Below are positions 56,921 to 64,000 of a DNA stretch of 64,000 nt, piece by piece. The stretch is from Ascaphus truei (taxonomy: Eukaryota > Chordata > Amphibia > Anura > Ascaphidae). The notes under the pieces are model-generated. The model was not told where the DNA came from and did no database searches. It was given only the letters and a program-made list of their open reading frames with translations. Position 1 is the stretch's first letter. Each line of letters begins with the position of its first letter. The position numbers and the translations under genes are program-made. Location of the stretch: assembly GCA_036426205.1 (NCBI GenBank), contig CM071570.1:138459456-138523455 (forward strand). The letters are read 5' to 3'.

Positions 56921-57035
56921 CTAAAACAAGACACATAAAACATCTCACACATTATTTAGTGACTTTAAACAGGTTCTGCAAGATACTTCAGAGTATGGTG
57001 AGAATGTAGCTATGTGAAATATTCCTCCGTTTTCA

Positions 57036-57036
<1 letters not shown>

Positions 57037-57084
<48 letters not shown>
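57037..57084 (+). repeat. (CA)n microsatellite in an ASK-family intron
   Basis: About 24 uninterrupted CA units. Confidence 0.95.
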
Positions 57085-57085
<1 letters not shown>

Positions 57086-57493
57086 CCAGCCATAGTTTGG
57101 ATTAAAATGCAATGTCTGTATAGTTGCCAGCATCATGTATGTAACCCATGTAAGTCTTGCCAGTCCTATTTTTACTCTATGTTTCTGTGTTTTTATTGTA
57201 ATACAGGGTGTGTGTGTAAGGAAGGCACTGGGGAGACAAGTACACCAACTTATATTACTAAGTGGCACTGCACTTTTCAGACCCTGCTCTGGCTGGGCCT
57301 GTTCATGTATTTAGAATCATGTGGCAATCCCTACCTGTCTTGTTTAGGATGATCTGGGGGAATAAAAGCTTCCCCTGTCAGGTTTACCAGTGCACTGTAA
57401 ATTGCATTTAGTCTGTTGACTGCACATGCAGAGCTCTGATTATATTATTCAATTTTCCACTGTAACTACAGTCAGGTCACCCAAAACATATAA

Positions 57494-57518
57494 GGTGGTC
57501 AAACACCAAACGCGTTGG
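57494..57518 (+). repeat. Hairpin-AAACGCGTTGG module, copy 5
   Basis: GGTG (57494-57497), loop GTCAAA, CACC (57504-57507), then AAACGCGTTGG. The G before AAACG is absent. It lies in the intron between two ASK-family exons. Confidence 0.5.
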
Positions 57519-57741
57519 TTAGCCAATGAGTAACAGTTGGTGGCAATAAGTAACAAGACCGCGTTTAGTTTGGAAAGAACACAATTATTTCTGAAATAAT
57601 AAACTTCCCCCACTATCAGAAAGGTCTTCCACTGCATTACCACGCCAGTGCTATGCATTCAAGTCACCTGGCTGACACCAACTAATATCCCCTCAACAAC
57701 TGCAGCCAACCACAGAGCGTATTGCTGCTTTATTACAGTAC

Positions 57742-57854
57742 CTTGTTTATAGTATCTTCATCAGCTCCCTGCTCTCTTAGCCAGTAGATAAGTTCCTGGT
57801 CGTCACTGCATGTGTTGGAGAGTCTTGTGTGGGACACAGAAATACCAGGGATAT
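57742..57854 (-). CDS. ASK-family MAP3K, coding exon
   Basis: 113 nt. Acceptor TCTGACGCAG|AT, donor AACAAG|GTACTG. The first two bases complete an Asp codon begun in the upstream exon (G|AT), then IPGISVSHTRLSNTCSDDQE, LIYWLREQGADEDTINK. The segment (D/E)xELIxWLxxQGAD..TI is the start of the C-terminal SAM-like domain of ASK kinases. It ends on a codon boundary, matching phase 0 of the next exon. Confidence 0.88.
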
Positions 57855-58446
57855 CTGCGTCAGAGATTGTAAAATGCAAACGTCTCAGTTCAGAAACAAA
57901 CACTTATTTATGGTTGTAACATTTCAAAAGCCAATTTGGAATTTGAAACTCGAAACTCGGAGGGGGGAAATAAAAAATTAGCTAAATGTTGGGGTATTTG
58001 CAACTTGAGCAGAACACACCAACACTAACTGATTATTAGTCAGCAAATGGGCTACAAACACATTGTCTAAATCATCATTACTTTATTCTTTTACACATAA
58101 TTCTAACTCAACACGTTGTTAAAATAGTCCATGCATCTGTCCATAACCCCTAATCATATTACAAATGTACAATGGTTGACACGTTAACTGTTCTTAGTAA
58201 TAATTAAAGCAGTTTTTACCCATAAGGTCGTACACTAAAGAAATGGACTTTGACACTTGCCTGCTATGAAATTCGTTTTCAGGTCCCTGGCAGACACTGA
58301 CTTTTGCAAAAAAGTAACAAACTTGTATTAGAGAAAAGTCTCAGGAAATACATATTCTGAAAGCCTAAAAAAGACCAGGAGCTATAGTGAGCCTTCTAAG
58401 TTCCTTTTTGGTTATTTATGAAAGTCACCTGGATGCAACACTGGTG
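57855..58446. other. Intron sequence of the ASK-family gene
   Basis: AT-rich, no element or exon recognised. Confidence 0.5.
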
Positions 58447-58843
58447 TTAAAGCAGCAGTTCACTCAAGCAATATCCTACATGTGTGTTTTTTGTTAATAA
58501 ATCAGTTCTGTACTATGAGAAAATACTTGTAGCATTTAAAAATAAAAATGTTTTAAAGACATTTTTAATGTTTCTAATGTAGGAAGCATTTCCAAAGTGA
58601 CAGCCCCTTCCCCTTCTGATAGGCTCTGGCTTTTGAGCCCCAACCTCTCTCTAGCTGTGCACCAATTGTATCTAGTAACTGCCCAGTCACATATTGCTGG
58701 ACTACATTGCCCAGAATGCTGTGCAAGAACTGAATTCAATAACCCAGAGCAAGCGATCAATTACAGGAGAACGGATCGATCTGCAGCTTAGCTAATCACT
58801 TGTCAGTGTGCAGATTGTATTGATGCACATATTGAATGGGAAA

Positions 58844-58885
<42 letters not shown>

Positions 58886-58917
58886 TTTTCAAACGGCAGC
58901 TTGAATTGCAGCTTTAA
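58447..58917. mobile_element. TTAA-flanked MITE, copy 4
   Basis: Starts TTAAAGCAGCAGTTCACTCA, ends GCTTGAATTGCAGCTTTAA. Contains TA/T simple repeat near its right end (58849-58890). It is similar to copy 1 (inverted) over the first 120 bp and to copy 2 over the middle part, which ties the two together. Lies in an ASK-family intron. Confidence 0.87.
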
Positions 58918-59252
58918 TGAACTGAACCAGATTTGGCAAAATCTGCTTTTTTCAGCCAGGAACATTTGGTAAATAGTCCCGAGTAGCAAGTCTTAAACGA
59001 AGTCCACTGGAATAAGAAAACGTGAAGCTCCTGTAACTTTGCACCTCATGCACGAACTCCTATAATAGTTTCCCTATCAAGAGATCCCTGTGTGTGCAAA
59101 AGACAATGTTAATAGCGTAGGTACAAACGCTGCACTGATGCTGTTAAGTGGTTTGAAAATGATCTTGGTTGTGCTTGTGGGAACCAAAAGAAGACCCGGA
59201 CAGATATACTATATACATGTTGTTCAATTGTAAATAGTCTCCCTTAACTCAC

Positions 59253-59365
59253 CTATAGGCTGTGACTTGAGCTCAAGGCGTTTGATATCTTTATCCTTCT
59301 CTTCTATAACCTGTCGTAAGAGAATCTGGAATTCTTTTTCTTTCTGTAACAATTCTTCCAGGAGC
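59253..59365 (-). CDS. ASK-family MAP3K, coiled-coil exon
   Basis: 113 nt. Acceptor CCATATCTAG|G, donor CCTATAG|GTGAGT (near-perfect consensus). Reads LLEELLQKEKEFQILLRQVI then EEKDKDIKRLELKSQPI, 37 codons with a clear heptad pattern of Leu/Ile. This is the C-terminal coiled coil through which ASK kinases self-associate. It leaves one G that joins AT of the next exon. The kinase domain and N-terminal regulatory region must lie on further exons beyond position 64000, as no more exons were recognised between 59366 and the window end. Confidence 0.85.
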
Positions 59366-59634
59366 CTAGATATGGAAAAAGACATTCATTTTTTGAGGGT
59401 TGTTTTAGTTTAAGCAGCAATCCTCCCCTGCAGCCTATACGAGAAGAACTCATGTCGTGTTAGCATTTACCCCCAAAGAATGTCCTAATTCTCCACCCCC
59501 CCCCCCCGAAATGTTTTTTTTTTTTAGTGTTACAAATCATGATTTCCTTAATCTCTGGTGTCTGAGGTTACTGTGGTAACACTGCACTGAGCTCAGGGGG
59601 GGGGGGGGGGGGGGGATTTTAATCTCCCAGACAC
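59366..59634. other. Intron sequence with C-run and G20 run
   Basis: A run of C at about 59496-59507 and of 20 G at 59596-59615 lie 100 bp apart, as a potential G-rich/C-rich structure. No exon was seen. Confidence 0.6.
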
Positions 59635-59637
59635 TTA

Positions 59638-59766
59638 GGGGTTTATTCTATATCTGCCAATGTGGTCAATCAGGCCATATTGTCAGAAATTCCCTATTGA
59701 AGTCAATGAGGAAATTTGGCCTAGAAATAGCCCAATCGGCTTCTTTGTCGGATATAGAATAAACCC
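59638..59766. mobile_element. Harbinger-like MITE, TTA target duplication
   Basis: A 129-bp element with perfect 18-bp inverted ends GGGGTTTATTCTATATCT-type (left GGGGTTTATTCTATATC, right GATATAGAATAAACCCC) and TTA on both sides (59635-59637, 59767-59769). Non-coding. TTA duplications suggest PIF/Harbinger. Confidence 0.85.
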
Positions 59767-60069
59767 CTTAATATTTGAAACGCTTGTATCTCTTGAACAG
59801 GGCATCACATCACAAAAAAAAAACAGCGTTGGAAGGAACAAAGACAAAAAAGGATTTCTTCAAGTGAAAACTGCAAAAAATAAATAAATAGGAAAAACGG
59901 AGATTAGTACAGATGGCGGCTTTTAAAATTTTGCTCTCACTCACATTATATTCTTCAGTTTTAAAATGTATCTGTTTTTATAAAAAAAAAGAAGTGATCA
60001 ATGAATCTCTTCCATGTTGTACTTTGCTCATCCTTTGCACATGGTAAGGTATATATTGTATATATGGTA

Positions 60070-60402
60070 CAGGCATACCCCGCATTAACGTACGCAATGG
60101 GTCCAGAGCATGTATGTAAAGTGAAAATGTACTTAAAGTGAAGCACTCCCTTTTTCCCCACTTATCGATGCATGTACTGTACGGCAATCGTCATATACGT
60201 GCATAACTGATGTAAATAACACATGTGTAACAGGCTCTATAGTCTCCCCGCTTGCACACAGCTTCGGTACAGGAAGGGAGCCGGTATTGCTGTTCAGGAC
60301 GTGCTGACAGGCGCATGCGTGAGCTGCCGTTTGCCTATTGGGCGATATGTCCTTACTCGCGAGTGTACTTAAAGTGAGTGTCCTTAAACCAGGGTATGCC
60401 TG
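60070..60402. mobile_element. Tigger/pogo-like MITE, copy 2
   Basis: Ends CAGGCATACCCCGC and the inverse (right end GGGTATGCCTG), flanked by TA. Same family as 10366-10694 but inverted: its interior (for example GCTCTATAGTCTCCCCGCTTG) is the reverse complement of that copy. Confidence 0.87.
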
Positions 60403-60409
60403 TATGTAG

Positions 60410-60588
60410 CAGGGCTGGCCAACTCCAGTCCTCAAGGGCCATCAACAGGCCAGGTATAAGGGATATCTCTGCGTCCGCTCAGGTGGCTCAGTCAGTGCCA
60501 TTTGGACTGAGTTACCTGTGCTGAAGCAGGCATATCCTTAAAACCCAACTTGTTGGTGGTGCTTGAAAACTGGAGTTGGCCACCCCTG
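60410..60588. mobile_element. hAT-like MITE with GGCCAACTCCAG ends, copy 2
   Basis: Left CAGGGCTGGCCAACTCCAGT, right ACTGGAGTTGGCCACCCCTG: long inverted ends. It sits only 7 bp after the Tigger-like MITE. The flanking 8-mers do not match, so the target duplication has decayed or been lost. Confidence 0.8.
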
Positions 60589-61490
60589 ACCTATATCATT
60601 ACTGCATTCGTTTACTACCAGGTAGGATTCATTTGGACACCACTACAGCAGTTCAATAGTTAAACGTTTGAAGGAAAATACAAATTCAGGAATATCCTCT
60701 TCATTCGTTCCTTCTCTATTCTTATCACCCCCTCCTTAATAACACCTTGCTCCCTCCCTTGATTATCTTCCCCCTCCCCCACACATTCTACATGAAACCG
60801 AGCTGCACAAGGGGGCAAACTCAGTGGAGGATTATTAACGTAGAATTTGCACTCTCTAACACTTTCCTGTTTCGTACTAAATAAGACGGCAACTGTAAGT
60901 GAGCCGGCAGTGAGTGGAGATGTATAGGAATGGATGGGCAACAGCGTGCTACAAGGATTGCCAGGGGCGAAGCAGTGTTCTTCCTAGGTGTGCAAAGCGT
61001 GATGAGTGGACAGTGTACCAAGGATGTGTATGGGGCTTATGGAGGCGCCAATGGCTGAAAGTACAAACAGATGAATGATAGAATGTAAGTGGATGAGAAT
61101 GTGTGAGGTGCTAAAGCTGGTTCGTGGCGATATGATAGGGCCTCCTCATGAAACGATGGTAGCAGTTACCGCACGGTAATGGTTACTGCCGTTCTGAGAA
61201 TCAGGATAAAATATAGCAACATGGGACAACTTGCAGCCAAGTCACTTGGATGCAATTGGAGATAGTTATATTTTGTTTAGATTCGTGCAAAGTTCACAGG
61301 TCAGGTATGTTGAACCTGTTGTCTGTTTTCACTAATTCCCTGTTAATCAGTTATGTGGATGAGGGACAGTTTTTTTTATGTTTGTGAAACTTGCTTCTAG
61401 TTAACACACAAAAAACAGATGTCATGTTCCCAAAAAATCTCTGAAACTCTGCTTCAAATTTGAAGAGCAATGGAACATATCTTACATTTG
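60589..61490. other. No exon recognised; presumed intron
   Basis: No splice-consistent ASK-family exon, transposon end or RNA gene could be read. If the ASK-family gene continues upstream, this is intron. Confidence 0.45.
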
Positions 61491-61511
61491 GAAACATACT
61501 GCCCTGAGGAA

Positions 61512-61539
61512 GGTCCCTCTACGAGGACCGAAACGTTGG
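61512..61539 (+). repeat. Hairpin-GAAACGTTGG module, copy 6
   Basis: GGTCCCTC (61512-61519), loop TAC, GAGGACC (61523-61529), with one unpaired C on the left side of the stem, then GAAACGTTGG. Upstream is CCCTGAGGAA and downstream, after about 25 bp, ACAATACACATTTTTTTGGA. Confidence 0.65.
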
Positions 61540-61702
61540 CGGCCCTGTGTTCACAATACACATTTTTTTGGATTACTACTGCGGTCTGCTGTCTTCTGTT
61601 ATCAGGATTTTCCTGGTCACTACATGTCTATACCTTCATTATGGGACAAGCATCTGCCTTCTGACAAAAGTGAGTGCAAAATCTCCATACCAATGAATGT
61701 AT

Positions 61703-61705
61703 ATT

Positions 61706-61768
<63 letters not shown>

Positions 61769-61774
61769 TATATA
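61703..61774 (+). repeat. (TG)n(TA)n microsatellite
   Basis: Short TG run followed by about 30 TA units, ending at a MITE end. Confidence 0.93.
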
Positions 61775-61858
61775 CAGTGTTCGACAATTATATACACGCG
61801 TGTAGATTTAACCCCCGGGCTAGTAAATATTGGCCCAAGCAGCACACGTGTGTTTTTT
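61775..61858. mobile_element. End of a longer relative of the 16-kb MITE
   Basis: Begins CAGTGTTCGACAATTATATA, the inverted equivalent of the right end of the element at 16046-16200, and shares TTGGCCCAAGCAGCACACGT with it before diverging. The other end was not found, so this may be a larger element whose interior is the GC-rich DNA that follows. Confidence 0.6.
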
Positions 61859-62261
61859 AAATTTCCCCCGCTCGCGCTGCTGTTTTTCCCGCGCTCGCGC
61901 TGGAGAAAAAAAAATAAAAAACTCTCTGAGCAGCGCCTTTGCTCCTCCCCCGCCTCTCAGCAACTTTCTCTCCTCAGCGCTTCTACTCCTCCCCCTTCCG
62001 GCAGCCAGCCCCTTCCACGCCTGTCTGTCTCAGGCCCCTGCAGGGCCATCTGGGGGGGTGCGCGCTGGAGGGGGGGGGGGGGGGGGCGGCACGTGGAGTT
62101 CACCTGGAGGTTGGTGTGGCCGTGCGGCTGTTCCCTGCTCACCACCGATCCCACCGTCGCAACTAATGCTCGACCTCCCCCTGACACCCCTCCTGGATGC
62201 AGCCTGGGCGCACGCGCGGCTTGCCACGTTTCCCATTGGGGAAGTTGGCGGCCGTGCGTCT
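61859..62261. other. GC-rich, pyrimidine-rich stretch
   Basis: CpG-rich (CCGCTCGCGCTGCTG, repeated CGCGCTCGCGCTGG) and contains a G-run at about 62072-62088. The long Pro/Ser frames on both strands are composition artefacts. It could be element interior or a CpG island; no exon is proven. Confidence 0.4.
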
Positions 62262-62516
62262 GTCCGGCTGGCCCCCCCGATCCTCCCGCTGGCCCCCCGC
62301 CCCCCCCGCCCCCCCGCTCCCCCCGCTGGCCCCCCGATCCTCCCGCTGTCCCCTCGATCCTCCCGCTGCCCCCCCGATCCTCCCGCTGGCACCTCGATCC
62401 TCCCGCTGGTCCCCCCACCCTCCCGCTGGCCCCCCCACCCTCCCGCTGGCCCCCCCATTCCCCCGCTGGCCCCTCCATCCCCCCGCTGGCCCCCCGATCC
62501 TCCCGCAACTCCTGCC
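62262..62516 (+). repeat. Minisatellite, 20-21-bp unit CCCCCCGATCCTCCCGCTGG
   Basis: About 12 tandem copies with GATCC replaced by ACCC or ATTCC in some. It explains the long Pro-rich and Gly-rich frames on the two strands. Confidence 0.93.
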
Positions 62517-62621
62517 CGATCCCCTGGCATGTGGAGCAGCATGTGGAGGACAAGCAGGCCCTGGAGGAACAGGTAGGCCCCCTCCCTTCCAATGAATACA
62601 AACCCAGTCACCCACCCAGTG

Positions 62622-62748
62622 AGTGTGTGTCTGTGATTGTTTGTGTGTGTGTGTGTGTGTGTGTCTGTGAGTGTGTGTCTGTGAGTGTGTGTCTGTGGGT
62701 GTGTGGGTGTGTGAGTTTGGGTGTGGATGTGTGTGTCTGAGTGTGAGT

Positions 62749-62783
<35 letters not shown>

Positions 62784-63392
62784 TGTGTATGAGTGGGTGT
62801 GTGTCTGTGAGTGTCTGAGTGACTGTGAGTGTGTGTTTGTCTGTGTGTTTGTCTGTGAGTGTTTGTGTGTGAGTGTCTGTCTGTGAGTGTCTGTCTGTGT
62901 GTGTCTGAGTGTGTGTGTATGTGTGTGGATGTGTGTGTCTATGAGTGTGGGTGGGTGTGTGTTTGTGTGTATGAGTGGGTGTGTGTCTGTGAGTGGGTGT
63001 GTGTCTGTGAGTGACTGTGAGTGTGTGTTTGTCTGTGAGTGTTTGTCTGTGGGTGTCTGTGTGTGTGGGTGTCTGTGTGTGTGAGTGTCTGTGTGTGTGA
63101 GTGTCTGTGTGTGTGAGTGTCTGTGTGTGTGGGTGTCTGTGTGTGTGAGTGTCTGTGTGTGTGAGTGTCTGTGTGTGTGAGTGTCTGTGTGTGTGAGTGT
63201 CTGTGTGTGTGAGTGTCTGTGTGTGTGAGTGTCTGTGTGTGTGAGTGTCTGTGTGTGTGAGTGTCTGTCTGTGAGTGTCTGTCTGTGAGTGTTGTGTGTG
63301 TGAGTGTGTGAGTGTGTTTGAGCCTGTGAGTGTGTGTGTGTGTCTGTGAGTGTGTGTGAGAGAGTCCGTGAGTGTGTGTGTCTGTGAGTGTG
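62622..63392 (+). repeat. Complex TG-rich satellite (GTGTGTCTGTGAGT units)
   Basis: (TG)n interrupted by CTGTGAGTG. 63060-63270 is a regular array of the 18-bp unit TGTCTGTGTGTGTGAG. The minus-strand frame of 262 residues (His/Thr/Ser) is its translation. Confidence 0.95.
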
Positions 63393-64000
63393 TCACCCTC
63401 TCACCCTCTCCCTGTGTCTCCCTCTCCCTGTGTCACCCTCTCTCTGTGTCTCCCTCTCCCTGTGTCACCCTCCCCGTGTCACCCTTTCCCTGTCGCCCTC
63501 TCCCTGTCACCCTTTCCCTGTCGCACTCTCTCTGTCTTTGTCTCTCTATGTCTCTCTATCTCTCTGTGTCTCTCATTGTCTCTATCTCTCTGTGTCTCTC
63601 ATTGTCTCTATCTCTCTTTGTCTCTCATTGTCTCTATCTCTCTTTGTCTCTCATTGTCTCTATCTCTCTGTGTCTCTCATTGTCTCTATCTCTCTGTGTC
63701 TCTCATATCTCTCTGTGTCTCTCATTGTCTCTCTATCTCTCTTCCTCCATGTCTCTCTCTTTCTCTGTGTGTCTCTCTTTCTCTGTGTGTCTCTCTTTCA
63801 ATGTGTCTCTCTCTTTCAATGTGTGTCTCTCTTTCTCTATGTGTCTCTCTCTTTCTCTGTGTGTCTCTCTGTGTGTGTCTCTCTGTGTGTCTCTTTCTCT
63901 GTGTGTCTCTCTCTTTCTCTGTGTGTCTCTCTCTTTCTCTGTGTGTCTCTCTCTCTTTCTCTGTGTGTCTCTCTCTCTTTCTCTGTGTGTCTCTCTCTCT
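63393..64000 (+). repeat. Pyrimidine-rich simple repeat (TCTCTCTGTGTC units)
   Basis: CCCTCTCCCTGTGTCAC units first, then TCTCTCATTGTCTCTATC, then TCTCTCTTTCTCTGTGTG to the window end. A polypurine/polypyrimidine tract of this length may form triplex structures. Confidence 0.95.

Noticed and set aside
61830..62740. Pro-rich (plus) and Gly-rich (minus) frames of 130-296 codons
   Set aside because: Open because of GC-rich composition and a 20-21-bp minisatellite; no domain, no consistent start.
62608..63396. 262-codon minus-strand frame
   Set aside because: Translation of the GTGTGTCTGTGAGT satellite; HTHTQT periodicity only.
1..64000. tRNA, rRNA and CRISPR features
   Set aside because: No T-loop consensus with matching acceptor stem, no rRNA-like core and no regularly spaced short repeats with unique spacers were seen; the tandem arrays are minisatellites.

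Overview
This window is eukaryotic, vertebrate-type DNA that is almost entirely non-coding and repeat-dense. The mixture of Tc1, hAT-like, Tigger-like and TTAA-flanked short elements, CR1/L2-type LINEs, a DIRS-like element and Ty3/gypsy elements suggests an amphibian, probably a frog. That is inference; nothing in the sequence fixes the species.

Two traces of host genes are visible. The solid one is the 3' end of an ASK-family MAP3K gene (MAP3K5/6/15 type) on the minus strand. Four exons (59365-59253, 57854-57742, 56920-56844, 55339-55276) have consensus splice sites, keep frame across every junction and end in a C-terminal 'RGGMLC..WKAI' block and a stop. No single open frame spans them because the exons are 64-113 nt long. 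The weak one is a possible first coding exon at 19193-19112, also minus. In human, MAP7 lies downstream of MAP3K5 on the same strand, so this layout would be compatible with that pair, but I do not recognise the peptide.

Layout. 1-5 kb: unassigned sequence and a minisatellite. 5.1-11 kb: TG-rich satellite, a LINE 3' fragment, a Harbinger-like MITE, an LTR carrying a nested hAT-like MITE with an 8-bp target duplication, another hAT-like MITE and a Tigger-like MITE. 11-14.2 kb: LINE tail, microsatellites, a Tc1 transposon with a dead transposase, and the 3' LTR end of a gypsy element. 14.2-19.6 kb: mostly unassigned, with small MITEs. 19.65-22 kb: minus-strand LINE. 22.4-26 kb: minisatellite and a DIRS-like element. 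27.5-28.5 kb: TA-flanked inverted-repeat element with a nested LTR. 31.4-40.1 kb: a nearly complete but broken Ty3/gypsy element whose Gag resembles the PNMA family, with another element inserted in pol. 40.2-40.9 kb: minus-strand LTR. 43-52.9 kb: a LINE with a 2A-like GDIEPNPGP motif, present in two direct copies; the second is noisy and ends at a run of N, which points to an assembly artefact. 53-60 kb: CR1 tail, the MAP3K 3' end and more MITEs. 60-64 kb: MITEs and long simple repeats, lying inside an intron of the MAP3K gene if the gene continues beyond the window.

The most unusual signal is a short hairpin directly followed by GAAACGCGT (or a close variant). It occurs at six separate places with different stem sequences, so pairing is kept while bases change, often with AATAAA downstream.
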